A DNA stretch of 64,000 nt, taken from Neocallimastix lanati (nom. inval.) (taxonomy: Eukaryota > Neocallimastigomycota > Neocallimastigomycetes > Neocallimastigales > Neocallimastigaceae). A model generated the notes under the pieces. That model was not told where the DNA came from and ran no database searches. It saw nothing but the letters and a program-made list of their open reading frames with translations. The stretch lies in contig JACVTC010000012.1 in NCBI GenBank assembly GCA_016946835.1, positions 48,501 to 112,500 of the forward strand. Direction: 5' to 3'. Positions 50,298 through 62,085 of the stretch are shown one piece after another. The translations under genes and the position numbers were made by a program. Each line of letters opens with the position of its first letter. The stretch's first letter is position 1.

Positions 50298-50655
50298 TAC
50301 ATAAAATAATAGAACATTCGAATTCTCAATAGAATTGCGCCATATCTTTCAATATATTTTAATGTACGAATTTAATTTAATAATTTGTTTTAAAAAAATA
50401 AATTAAAGTTTATTTTTTTTCATTAATAAAATAATAGAATATTCTAATTAACAATTAAATTGTTCTATATATTTCAATACATTCTAATCTATGAATTTAA
50501 TTTAATCATTTGTTTTAAAAAAATAAATTAATTTAATTTTTTTTACTAATAGAATAATAGAATATTCGAATAAACAATTAAATTGTTCTACATATTTCAA
50601 TATATACTAATATATGAATTTTATTTAAAAATTTTTTAAAAAAAATAAATTAAAT
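50298..50655. repeat. About 120-bp direct repeat, 3 copies
   Basis: Units begin near 50301, 50424 and 50543 with 'aaaataatagaayattcgaa'-like sequence and end in 'ttaaaaaaataaatta'. ABC1 (about 10091-10190) and ABC2 (about 29697-29800) carry one unit each at the equivalent place, so ABC3 has a local triplication. Confidence 0.75.
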
Positions 50656-50681
50656 TGAACTAATTTTTATTTTTAATGTTG

Positions 50682-51379
50682 TGATAAAGTACGCCTTTGG
50701 TTCAAGTTCTCTTGTTGGGAGAAGTTTTATAAATTTGTTATTTAATTATAAAATTTTATTTATTTATTTAAAAATAATTGTAAAATTTATTAATACATGT
50801 ATTTATTTATTATTCGAAAATATAAAATAATTATAATATAAATTTGGCATAGAATTGTGCTGCAAAGAATAATTATAAAGAATTATTCTTGTTTTTATAT
50901 TTGAAATTCATAATAAACTATTTAATTAATTAATTAATTCTTTTAGAGTAACTATTAAGTATTTAAAGTATTTAATATAAAAGTATAAAATAAAATATAA
51001 AATATTCATAAAATATTAATAAAAATATAAATTTATTATAATTAATAAAATATTAATATAAAATAATAATTATTAAAATAATTAAAAATATAATAAAATA
51101 AAATATTAAATATAAAAATAATAAAAATAATAAAAAGAAATTTATAAATTATTTCAATTTTAACATAACATAAAATTTATGTAATAAATTTTATGTTTAC
51201 ATTAATTTTTATGTTCTTTCATAATTTTATGTCTTTACATAATTTTAATTTTCTCACGTTATTTTCGATCACGTTTTATTTATGTCACGAATTTGCAAAT
51301 GATTTATTAATTTATTTTTATGTAATTATTAATAAAATAATTTATTAATAATTAAAGTTTTTATTTACGTTTTATATCA
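50682..51379 (-). repeat. Solo LTR, family A (inverted copy)
   Basis: 698 bp, full-length reverse-complement match to 29906-30617, with TGATA...TATCA ends and a 4-bp target duplication GTTG (50678-50681 and 51380-51383). The equivalent position upstream of ABC1 (about 10278-10290, 'gggttagtaattt') has no LTR and looks like the empty site. Confidence 0.87.
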
Positions 51380-51469
51380 GTTGGTAATTTTTAAGTTATT
51401 TAAATCATATTATTTATTATTTAGTTCATATTAAATTTGTGAATAAATAAAATTTTTATTTTTGATATT

Positions 51470-51740
51470 AACACTTGAAATGAAAATAAAAACTTTAATT
51501 ATTAATAAATATTTTATTAATATTACATGAAAATAAATTAGTAAATCATTAAATTATCACATGTTATAATCACATGTTAGATAAACGGATAAAAAATAAC
51601 GTGATATAAAATAGATTTATGAATATCATAAATTCTATGCAAAGACATGAAAATTAATGTAAATATATTTTATGTTATTTAAATATGTAAATAATTTATA
51701 AATTTATGAAATTTTATTTTATTTTTAATTATTTTGATGT
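51470..51740 (+). repeat. Family-A LTR fragment
   Basis: Matches the first about 270 bp of family A ('aaaataaaaactttaattat', 'taacgtgatataaaat', 'aattaatgtaaatat'), then breaks off where a second LTR type begins at 51741. Its start merges with the ABC upstream homology, so the exact left end is unclear. Confidence 0.6.
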
Positions 51741-52010
51741 TATTTCGAAAATTTCAATTCAGAAAGTTGCATTTCGTAAAAATTTTTTTAAAGGTTAATA
51801 AAATAAATAAATAAATAAGTTATTGATAAAACAAATAAAATATATATATAATTTAAATACAAAACCAATTAAATGAAAAATTAATAAATAAAACTTTAAT
51901 AAATAAATAAATTTAAAATTAAATTTTAAAAAAAAAATATATATATATACATTATATAATAATAAATATACATTAGAATTTAAGAATTAAAAAATAAAAT
52001 ATTTTATTAC
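51741..52010 (+). repeat. Family-B LTR-like segment (copy 1)
   Basis: Begins 'tgttatttcgaaaatttca' and matches 55965-56262 through 'gcatttcgtaaaaatttttt', 'aaataaatttaaaattaaat' and 'aataataaatatacattaga'. Sequence beyond (52020-52140) also resembles 55210-55330. Likely the 5' LTR of the gypsy-like remnant that follows. The right limit is uncertain. Confidence 0.55.
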
Positions 52011-52584
52011 ACGTTTTAAGGGTTTTCAAATTTTTAAAAATATATATAATTAATAATAATTTTATATATATATATATAAATATAAATAATTTTAAAAGAT
52101 ATAAAGGATAAAATCTAAAAATATAATTATTAAAATTAAAAAAAAAAAAATAAAATTTAAATAATTAATTGATCATTTTCACAACTTTTAAATTTTTACT
52201 CAGTATTTTACATAATCTTAAAATTTAATAATAAATATTAATAAGAATTATTAATGCAAAAAATATTTATAAATAATCTAGTAAGAAAAAAAAAGTTATT
52301 AATATGTTTGAAAAACACGATTTATAAATAAAATTATTAAATAATTAATAATAAAAAGAAAAAAACTAAACGATTTTTAATAGAACTTTATTATATTATT
52401 TAAAAATTTTTTTTTTCAATTAATAAATAATTAATATTTATTATTAAATTTTATTATTATTATAATTATTATTATTTATTGATTCAAATAATTTATGAAA
52501 AGAAAAAAATTTTTTTTTATGGACTGAAGACTTTTGTCTCCCCCATATGTTAATATGGGTGTATGATTAAAGGCCATACTTAAG
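52011..52584. other. AT-rich leader between family-B LTR and gypsy pol
   Basis: Almost pure A/T to 52510, then a complex block 'cttttgtctcccccatatgt' (52532-52551). Its reverse complement 'catatgggggag' recurs at 55948-55959, directly before the copy-2 family-B LTR. No frame is supported. Confidence 0.45.
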
Positions 52585-53345
52585 AAAAATGGAAGAACTA
52601 CTGTAAGTTAAATGCTATGACAGTGCCAGATTCTTATTCTCTTCCTAATATTAACGAAATTTTTGATACTCAAGTAGTTACTAATAAAGATTTAAAACCA
52701 ATGGATTCCAAGGTAAATGATGTTAAAAGTTGGATTAAACCTTGTAATATCATTGAATTAAGATTTTTCCTTGGAACTGTAGGATATTACAAGAAGTTTA
52801 TAACCAATTTCTCAATGATTGCTACTTCCTTTAAATAAACTTTTAAGAAAGAATGTTTCGTTTACATGGACAGAGGAATAACAAACTAGCTTTGACAAAT
52901 TTAAAAAATTCTATCATTCATGCTCCTATTTTAACTTTTTCTTATTATAATAAACAATTTATAATTAGAACTGATGCTTCAAAAGATAGTTTAGATGGAG
53001 TATTATTACAAGTCAAAGATAAAGATAAACTAGAACATTCTGTATATTTTGTTAATAGAACTTTAGAAAAAAGCTGAAAGAAATTACAATATCTCAGACC
53101 TAGAAGGTATTGCAGTATATTTATTTGCAAAAAAAAAAAATTAAATCATATACTTCAGGAAATAAATTCGAAATGTTATTATTATTTACGGACCTTAAAC
53201 CTCTAATTGATTAATTTAATAATTAAAAAACCAAATAATATGAGACATATTAGATGGTGCATTACTATTAGTGTGCTAAGAATAAAGATAATGTATCATC
53301 AAGGTAAGAGAAGTTCTCTTGCGGACGCTCTTTCAAAAATTAAAA
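52585..53345 (+). pseudogene. Ty3/gypsy RT-RNase H remnant with RT core deleted
   Basis: Frames on the plus strand: 52617-52838 begins TVPDSYSLPNINEIFDTQ, the fingers/palm entry of gypsy RT, and then jumps to KDLKPMDSKVNDVKSWIKP and IIELRFFLGTVGYYKKFI, the thumb/connection. The palm with its catalytic Asp residues is missing. 52853-53077 is RNase H: NSIIHAPILTF, FIIRTDASKDSLDGVLLQ (catalytic Asp), YFVNRTLEKS, followed after a shift by RNYNISDLEGIAVYLF. Near 53230-53340: RHIRWCITISV and KRSSLADALSKI, the gypsy LADALSR pattern. At least three frameshifts or stops. No integrase found. Confidence 0.83.
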
Positions 53346-53888
53346 CAAGTAATTAAAATAATAATGAAAATAAGAGTAAAACAGAAATATCTAATAAAAG
53401 GGAATTGTTATCTCAGGAGGGATATAAAGAAATTAGGAAAATCTGAAAATAAGGATATAAAGAAATTAGAAAATTTTAATAAAGTTGAAAATTTTAAAAT
53501 TACTAATGCAAAAAAATTCAAATATTAATTTAGATAAAAAAAATTGAAAAATTTTTAAATTTGAAATTATTTTGAATTTTTAGAGGGAAAAAGCAAGATA
53601 GATAGAAGTATTCAAAAATCAAAGCAATTTTTAAAAATCATAGAAAATTCTAAAAATTTAACATATTCTGAGACATTAAAGATAATAAAATTTATTATAA
53701 TAAAATATGTATGATACTAAATTAATTCAAATAATAATATATTAGAATATAATAATAATATGAAGAACAGCATAAATTGTAATAAGAATATAATAATAAT
53801 ATGAAGAACCACATAAATTAGACATATACAAGAATGAAGCATTTCAAAAAATTTCATTTCAGAAAGATGTATTTAATATATAACCCTG
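53346..53888. other. Decayed gypsy 3' sequence
   Basis: Low-complexity Lys/Asn/Ile coding-like sequence without domains (frame 53319-53528), then a short family-B-like start, 'gcatttcaaaaaatttcatt' (about 53839), cut by the next LTR at 53889. Confidence 0.45.
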
Positions 53889-54673
53889 TGATATAAATGA
53901 AAATAAAAACCTTAATTATTAATAAATTGTTTTATCAGTAATTTCGTAAAAATAAATTAATAAGCATTAAATTATTACTTGATTAATTATCAAATGATTT
54001 ATAAGCTGACCTAAAAATAACATGATATAAAATAAATTTATGTAATATCATAAATTCTATAAAATACATAGAATTAATGTAAATATAAAAATTATAGCAT
54101 AAATTTTATGTAATATATAAATGTATAATTTATAAATTAAATAAGTTTTATTTTGTTTAATTATTCTATTTTATTATTGATATAAAATAGAAATAAAAAA
54201 CTCTAATTAATAATAAATTTATGTTAATTAAGAAATGTAGTAAAAGCATAAATTTATGTATTAATCTAGTTTTTATTGTATTTCTTATTAGAAATTAATT
54301 TATATATTTTTATTATTTATTTTAACAATCAATGAAAGTAAATTAATATTTATTACTTTAATATAGGAAAACTTTATTATAAGTAAATTATTATAAAAGA
54401 GAAAAATACTTAGAAATAGTTTTAGTTCTCTGTCCAAGAATAATAAATAGTAGATTAGTGTAATGCTTGAGATCAAAATATGAAAATAACTATTAATTTT
54501 AGGAATAAATGTTAGTTTACATTTTAAATAATGATAAGTAAATGCCATTCTTCTAAATAAATAAAATTTAAATAAAATTATTTTCATAAAACATATAAAT
54601 TATAAATAAATTATATTCCCCATTTAAAAGAGCAAACCTTAAAAGAACCGAACCTGAACTTCGTTCTTTATCA
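53889..54673 (+). repeat. Family-A LTR, copy in gypsy cluster
   Basis: Starts 'tgatataaatgaaaataaaa' and ends 'acctgaacttcgttctttatca', 785 bp, matching both ends of the solo LTRs at 29.9 and 50.7 kb, with internal divergence. No matching target duplication is visible. The reading frame at 54587-54300 (minus) lies inside it and has no support as a gene. Confidence 0.65.
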
Positions 54674-54838
54674 TTATATTTTTATTATATTTTTATTATA
54701 TTTTTATTATATTTTTATTATATTTTTATTATATTTTTTTATATTTTTATTATATTTTTTTTTATATTTTTATTATATTTTTATTATATTTTTATTATAT
54801 TTTTATTATATTTTTATTATATTTTTATTATATTTTTA
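54674..54838. repeat. 11-bp tandem repeat (attatattttt)n
   Basis: About 15 copies with two slipped units, directly after the LTR end. Confidence 0.85.
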
Positions 54839-55819
54839 CATGTTATAATAAATATTTTATTATTTATATTATACATTTTATAATAGTTAACTCAATAATT
54901 AATTCTTATTATTTTAATATAGTTTATAATTAAAAGGTATTTTATATAAGAATACTTTTTCTTTATATTTATTCTTTGAAATATATATAATTGATAATAT
55001 ATAATAAATAATTAAATATATTTTTATAATTAAATATTATAATTATTTTATTACTATTTAATAAAATATTAAAAATATATTATTGTAAAAATGATATAAA
55101 AATAATATTTTATTAAATAAATATTATAAAAAAAAGGTTTTAAATAATATATTTTGAATTCACTCATTCATTTATATCAATACGGCACTTGGCGAAATGG
55201 AATTCTCCCTTATTAAATGTTTTATAATTTTTCAAAATATATACAGAAATGATAATTATATATATATATATATAAATATTAATAATTTAAAAGATGTAAT
55301 AAAAATTAAGTATATATAATTATGAACTTAATATTAACTATATAAAAGAGGATTATAAAATTAAAAAAAATTTATATAATAGAGGATTATAAAATTAAAA
55401 AAATTTTATATAATAGAGGATTATAAAATTAAAAAAATTTTTAAAATTGTATTCATAATCTACATAAACTATATAATTATTAAAGTATATCCTATTTATG
55501 TATAATACACTATAATACACTATAATACACTATTTAATATTTAATATTTAAAATTATAATAATAAAAGTTTGTAATAAAATAAAAAAATATTAATTAAAA
55601 TGTTTAATTAAATTTGTAAATTAAAAAAAAGAATTTTCCTAAAAATAATTTATTTTGTAATAAATTTAATTAAACTTTATAAATAAGCTTAAAATTAATA
55701 TAACTTAAAAATTAATTTAAGCTAAAAATGAATATAATCTAAACTGATTAATTAAATTATTACTTAATATTATTTAAAGATAATTATATATTAATATACT
55801 ATTATTATAAAAATTTATT
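54839..55819. other. AT-rich sequence with a 3-copy repeat
   Basis: Contains three copies of a unit of about 35 bp, 'agaggattataaaattaaaa' plus 'aaattttatataat', at about 55348-55440, and a GC-richer word 'cttggcgaaatggaattctc' (55188-55207) resembling LTR ends of the TGTATTTCG type. Three 'ctataatacac' copies lie at 55510-55532. No gene. Confidence 0.5.
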
Positions 55820-55945
55820 ATTAACATTTACATAACATAAAATTTATGTTATAAAATTTATGTTTACATTAATTTTATGTATTTTATAGAATTTATGAGC
55901 TTACATAAATTTATCTTATATCACGTTATTTAGATCATTTTATAA
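55820..55945 (-). repeat. Family-A LTR fragment (inverted)
   Basis: Reverse complement of the early part of family A ('aacataaaatttatgttata', 'tttatgtttacattaatttt', 'atcacgttatttagatcatt'). Confidence 0.6.
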
Positions 55946-55947
55946 AT

Positions 55948-56262
55948 CATATGGGGGAGGTGCATTTCGAAAAATTTACATAAAAAATTCATTTCTCATT
56001 TTTCATTTCAGAAAAGTTTCATTTCGCAAAAATTTTTTTAAAAAGTTAATAAATAAATAAATAAATAAATAAATTAATAATAAAACAAATAAATAATCTA
56101 TATAATTTAAATAAATAACTAAATAAATAAAAATAAATAAATAAAACAATAATAAATAAATAAATTTAAAATTAAATTTTTAAAAAAAAGAAAAATATTA
56201 TATATAATAAATATACCTTATATAATAATAAATATTCATTAGAATTAAAGCTTTAAAAAAAT
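55948..56262 (+). repeat. Polypurine tract and family-B LTR start (copy 2)
   Basis: The tract 'catatgggggagg' is followed by TGCATTTCGAAAA, as at a polypurine tract/3' LTR boundary. The following 300 bp match 51741-52000. Cut off near 56265 by LINE-family sequence. Confidence 0.6.
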
Positions 56263-56369
56263 AAAGTAAGCCAAAGACCTTCCCTTTAGCTTGCTTATAC
56301 ATCAAAACCTTTTACTAACGCTACGACTTAATCATAGGCCTTTGCTGATGTTCCTATGCAACGAATCTC

Positions 56370-57364
56370 ATTTCCTTATGGATTAGGATTTGAATTGATC
56401 AATCTGGTAAAAAAAAAAAAAAAAAAAAAAAATTATGGTCTTTTCCTTTCAATGGAGGCATTGGCCCCTTGATAGCCCTGTCTCAACTGCATTTTCTGTG
56501 TTTGACGCTCCCGGTTAGTTTGCCCTTATATCTGTCGGAATAGAAACTCTTGTCGAGTAACTAGCCCTAAAGCATAATTTTCTGTATAGAGAGTCGTAGA
56601 TTGTACCAAAGAATAACGTTTTTGAATAATCACCAGAAAATGATTTGGTTCTTAAATAAAAAAAAAAAAAAAAAAAAAACCTCAATTCCTTTTTATAATT
56701 TAAATCAATCGTATCAGCATTTCTTCCACCAAAGAAGGAAGTTATATTATTGGTACCACGTCACATTAAAATATTTACACACTAATTATTCAGAAATTTA
56801 CTTAAACTAACACAATTTTCACCAATTGAACTATTCACTACATTATTAGTAAAGATACTATTTTTTTTCACTATCACAAATATTAAATATTCCTATTTTC
56901 ACTTATCACTGATTCTACTATTATTTAACAATATTATTTTTATTGTTATTTATTATTAATATTTATAAACTTTGTTACTACTATCAGAATCTGTACTTGA
57001 TTCTTTATTATTCATATCTGTGATAACAGTGTCTACATTACCATTTGATGTTGGACAATATTTGGAATTTATAAAAAAAAATTTTTCATAAAGAATTTCA
57101 ATATTCATAAAAATATTTCATTCGAAATTCACGGAAAAGATGGCATTTTAGAAAACCTATGGTTCATTCTAGAATTATTATTTTTTTTCTATAACAACAA
57201 GGTCACGCCATTCTGGATAGTCGTCTTCAATCATTTTGGCAGCTTTGGCAACACGATCATCAAATTTATATCCACAACTGGCACGAATTACCCATCGGAA
57301 ACCTATGCTAAATTCAGGATACTTAAAGTTGAACTTTAATTAGTTTTAGGTAGCTTTAGGAAGT

Positions 57365-57414
<50 letters not shown>

Positions 57415-57619
57415 CAATTTTTCTTATAAGCCTTAGCCTTGCTTGATTTTTCTGCCATATCTCTAATCCCAGTAAAAATTTACAATTAACTTTTTTTTTC
57501 GATGGAAATTTATCTAATTTATCTTTTAAAAAATTTTTTTTTTTACTTTCTTATATCCCCTATGCAATGACGTCTACAACGAGATATATCTCTATGTAAA
57601 TCAGAGATAATACAATTCA

Positions 57620-57668
<49 letters not shown>

Positions 57669-57975
57669 CACCTTAACCTGAACAATCATACATTTCGCCA
57701 GAAAGGGAAGGAATGTTAAAATTCGCTAGAAACAGCAATAAAGACAATAAAGGGAGGTAAAAACTATTCCCATTAGGAAATCCTTCAATCCAAGTATAAT
57801 CTTGAATTAATTAGTGTCTCTGTACTTCTCGTTCTTTTTTTTTTTTTTTTATTCGATCCAAGTTGAGGTGTATCATACGAATAATACGAAACTTGCCCAA
57901 TTACTATAGCAGAAAATAACATTCGTTTATAAGGGATAGGAATATGGGGTTTCCTAAGTAATTTTATGGAATAAA

Positions 57976-58012
<37 letters not shown>

Positions 58013-58472
58013 ATTTTCATGCTTTTTTATTATCATTTTTAAGAGCTAAGCGAACATCCCATTTTAATTCAATATAAATAAATAATTCTTTTTTTCTTAA
58101 ATTTCGTTACATTTTTTATGAATTAATTCACATTTGTCTATTATAACGAGTTAACAATTTTAGTAAATGAATTGGAATCACTTGCAGATTTATTACCCTT
58201 TCAATTTGTATATATTTTTATATTTTTTATGTTTTACCTTTTGAAGGCAATAAATTTTACGAGACATTCTTAACATCGCTTTTCTTGATTTCTGTTGACG
58301 ATATAATCGATAAATCCTTCGCAATGGAATTAATAGTGTTAATGAACTTTTCAATGATACAACCTACTAAAAATGTTCTTCATTTTCCTAATTCTTCACT
58401 TAGAATCTCAAATTTCTTGTAATCACAAATTTCTTTTTTAAGTTCAAGGCATTTTATACCTATCCCACCTAA

Positions 58473-58513
<41 letters not shown>

Positions 58514-59564
58514 GTAACAAAAAATGATTCATTTGTGGTAGTTTTCATGTAATAAACTAAGAGAGGTTGATGATTAGATACAAAAGGAAAATCAACAAAA
58601 TAAGCACTTGATATTTTTTATCAAAGCCTACTTGAGTTGATTGAACACATGATCAATATCATCTGATAAATATCTACCTCTAGTCCATTGAAAAATAGGG
58701 GAACCATTCATCGAAAGGAATAAATCAGTTACCAAGGTTACTGTTGGTCCAATAGTTCTTGTGAATCATCGGTGCTCATGTTAAAGTCACCAAGAAAGAA
58801 TCGATGGATGATTTAGTATGGTTCTGAATGCCATGTGAAAACTTCAGAGCATGCCTATCGGACTTGTAATGAGTGTTTCTTTGTGGGAAATATAAACATT
58901 TCATATACCTGAGGAGAACACTTGATGAGTGATTTCACTGACTATATGGGTGTTAAAAGAAACAAGATGAGTTAATAGGAATTATCTTCAAAGGACTGCT
59001 TGACATGAGATATGATACCCAAGTTTATTAAACCTCTGTAACTTTGGTGTATTTGGATCCTTTTTTTTTTTCTGGAAATATTCATAGTTGGGAAGTGTTA
59101 ATTTTACATGGATTTCTAGTATCATTTTTTTTTAGTACCATTACCTGTTTACCTGAAAACATAAGAATAATGGTTTAAAAAAAAAAAAAAAATTGTTTAG
59201 TTCATTGTTGAAGTACTCAACTACTATCTCTTTTAACATAAATTCCATCTATTGTTGGTATTCTAATAAAGAACAATAAAAAAGAAAACTTTCCTGTGTT
59301 AGAATGTGAAATGGGACTTTGAGAATTGAAAAAATTAAGATTCGGTGTATTGGGGAGCATTGAGTTCATAATTGCCATTTTATAACATTTACTTGAGTTA
59401 ATTGAACTAAGATTTTTACTGAGTTTGTATTATTGGATATGTTATTCGATATTAATTTTTTTTTTTAAATTGCTGAATTACTGAAAAGAAACCTTATGAT
59501 TCCATTTAGGAACATCATACAATGAAGATGTAATTTTAATTCATGATCTTGATTTTTTAAATAT

Positions 59565-59609
<45 letters not shown>

Positions 59610-60398
59610 ATTCCAATTTTTTATTGTATTTTTTTATATTTTATTATTTTTTAATTTATCATTTATTTTTTTTCTTTTGATTCTAATTTTTTTTTTATTT
59701 TTTTTAATTTTTTTTTCATATTGAATGAATAAATTCCTTACATTTTAGTATTGATCCATGAGGGGATAACACGGACAAAAATCAACCTATGTGTTGGTAA
59801 TAGATGTTCCATGTTCCATAACAGCGAGAACCCCTCCGGTGAAATATCTTTTCCATAATGAACTATTAATTTACAAATCGACAAAAAATCAAACAAATAT
59901 AAACTAAAATAATAAAAACTAAGAAATATAAATATAAAAAATATAAAAAAAATATAAATAAATAAATATAGAAAAATTTAAAAAAAAAATTAAAAAAAAA
60001 AAATATAATTAAAATAATATGATATTTTTTTTTTTTTATTGTTCTTTGTGTAGTAACTGATAAATATTTAAGTTGAAATAAACCAACTTTTCTATTTTTA
60101 TTATAATGAATAATCTTTTCTTTTTTATCTTTTGAATTATTATTTTTCTTTTCGATTTTAATAAAGCTCTCTAATAACGTAAAAAATTTTCTATGGAATA
60201 ATCCTATATTAGTTAAAATGAATAGAGGTAAATGAAATGTTAGTAGTGAAAGACTATAAGAAAAAAAAAAAAAAAAAAAAAAGATTCCCCATTCGTTAAA
60301 TAATGTCTTAAATACAAGCTTTGAAGTGAATCAATCTCAATGATATTATTAATTATACAACTTCCAATGTTAACCTCTACATCTTCCAGTATGAAACA

Positions 60399-60435
<37 letters not shown>

Positions 60436-60490
60436 ATTAGGTTCATTTTCTACCGTCTTCCCAGTATTTCAATTTTTCTCTTTTCATACT
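56370..60490 (-). mobile_element. Eroded APE-type LINE with RT palm missing
   Basis: Minus-strand order: 5' region (60490-58810, homologous to 22580-20931), endonuclease side (about 58790, TTTCTTGGTGACTTTAACAT, encoding the LGDFN motif), linker (about 58460-58150), thumb (about 57970-57840, PIPYKRMLFSAIVIGQVSYY), C-terminal domain (57350-57185) and 3' tail (56690-56380, homologous to 2760-2499). The RT palm motifs seen in the other LINEs are absent between linker and thumb. At least eight homopolymer T runs of 15-50 bases interrupt it. No usable frame. Confidence 0.7.
57185..57350 (-). pseudogene. LINE C-terminal domain fragment
   Basis: In one minus-strand frame: KYPEFSIGFRWVIRASCG and YKFDDRVAKAAKMIEDDYPEW, aligning with EYPDLSYGFYWLLRARSG and YRLDARIAKAAKIIDQMCPNF of the LINE at 40.8-41.5 kb. 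The Cys-His motif that follows there is not preserved here. Confidence 0.7.
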
Positions 60491-60579
60491 AGAAAGCCAC
60501 TTTAGAAAGGATAACCATTGATTATACACCAGAATTATAGAAAATTGTTAATTAGTACACTGGATATATATAGGCTATT

Positions 60580-60710
60580 CCTTTTTTCCATCAAACCCAC
60601 CATGGAAGTAGAAGGTGCGTAATACGAAACTTGCACCAATTACTATAGCTGAAAATAATATTAGTTGATAAGGGAATAGGAATAGGAGAATTCTTTGTTT
60701 TGAATAATGA
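60580..60710 (-). mobile_element. LINE thumb fragment
   Basis: The minus strand reads SPIPIPLSTNIIFSAIVIGA and SFVLRTFYFHGG, matching the thumb piece at 57.84-57.97 kb. It lies 5' of the LINE start, so it belongs to a separate, almost lost copy. Confidence 0.55.
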
Positions 60711-60759
60711 AATAAACATAAAAATGATTATAAAGATAAAGATAAATATATATATATAT

Positions 60760-61016
60760 TGTTAAAGTTCAACATAATATTTAAACTTTTGTACATTAAA
60801 GTATTATAAATATTTATAATATTTGATTAAGTAATAATTTTATGTAAAATATAAAAAGAAAATTTTTTTTATGAAATTAATATTTTGAGTCTTTTAAATA
60901 CTTTATTAAATCATATAAATTAAATAATAATAAACAAAATTTTAATTGAATAATAATACATTTTGTTGTGTACACATCATATCTTATATTGACTCCTTAA
61001 CAGATTAAGAGTTTCA
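60760..61016 (+). repeat. 5' LTR of the right-edge copia element
   Basis: 257 bp, TGTTAAAGTTC...GATTAAGAGTTTCA. Ends match the 12.66/14.26-kb and 19.85-kb LTRs. The bases after it ('tatatcaagagacc') do not show the usual TGG start of a tRNA-3'-end primer site. Confidence 0.6.
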
Positions 61017-61106
61017 TATATCAAGAGACCTATTATTAATTTTTATTTTTAAAACACTTTAATAATTTTAATGACTTTATAATATAATTAATTATTTTTT
61101 ATACTA

Positions 61107-61733
61107 ATGTTCCAAAGAATGGCTAAAAGAAAGAATAACAATAATAATCATATTGAAGAGATTTCGAGTTCATCGAATCCAACTGATAATAAGGACGATG
61201 AATCGATTTCTTCATATGAAGATGATGAATCCAATGATAAAAGGATTATCATAAATAAATATTATGGAAATATAACTAAATCTGTTTTTGAAATTAAAGA
61301 TTTCGTATTAAATAAAGAAAATTTCTTAGATTGGTATGAGCCTTTAAAGAGACATCTCATTGCCAATGATTTAGATATTTATATTGAAAAAGAAATCCAA
61401 TATTCAAATATGAACAGAGGTCAAATAAAATCGGACAATGCGGTTCAATCTATCATAATAAATAGTTTAGAAAAATCAAACCAAGAATATTTACGAGGAT
61501 GTAAAACTGCTTATAGTATGATTGATAGATTAAAAAACCGTTTCTATCAATCTGGCCAAGCACTATTAAATATTCTTGAATATAAAATTATTAATCTTAA
61601 GTTAATAAACAATGACTATATTCAAAATATTAATGAATTAAACAATCTTTTCGAACAACATAAATTTGAATCTAATAAACTAAAAAAAACTCCTTTTGAT
61701 GAGGAAACTAAACTTTTTATTTGCAGTATATGA
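61107..61733 (+). pseudogene. Copia gag (frameshifted near its end)
   Basis: Frame MFQRMAKRKNNNNNHIEE... of 208 residues. It contains ENFLDWYEPLKRHLIAND, GQIKSDNAVQSIIINSL and GCKTAYSMIDRLKNRF, typical of copia gag (UBN2-type) capsid proteins that package element RNA. A +1 shift near 61725 is needed to continue into FAVYELDRIGINSPP (frame 61696-62013), and a further shift near 61920 to reach the zinc knuckle CHICKTKGHSTDHC (about 61957-61998), a CX2CX4HX4C nucleic-acid-binding motif. Confidence 0.85.
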
Positions 61734-62085
61734 ATTAGATAGAATTGGTATAAATTCACCACCAATTTATAGTTATAAAACTTTTGATGATCTTATTAAG
61801 GAATTAAACAAAAGGCATGACTTTTTTGAAAAAGCCGAAATTTTAAGGTTAAAAACTACCGTTGTAAACAATTCAAAAGTCAATAATATAAATAAAAATA
61901 AACCAAATGATAATAAAATTATAATAATTCTAATAAAATTCGTAACGAATATTATTGTCATATATGCAAAACTAAAGGTCACTCTACTGATCATTGTAAA
62001 TATAATCTTTTAATTAGAGAAAAAAATAAATCAGATGATAATGATAAAAATTATAAAAATAATAATAACAAAAATAAAAATTATT

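Noticed and set aside
29906-51379. The inverted 0.7-kb pair as ends of one giant 21-kb transposon
   Set aside because: Each copy has its own different 4-bp target duplication, so they are independent solo LTRs.
54300-54587. 95-residue minus-strand frame
   Set aside because: It lies entirely inside a family-A LTR and has no recognisable domain.
61773-61994. Minus-strand 73-residue frame
   Set aside because: Antisense shadow of the copia gag and zinc-knuckle region.
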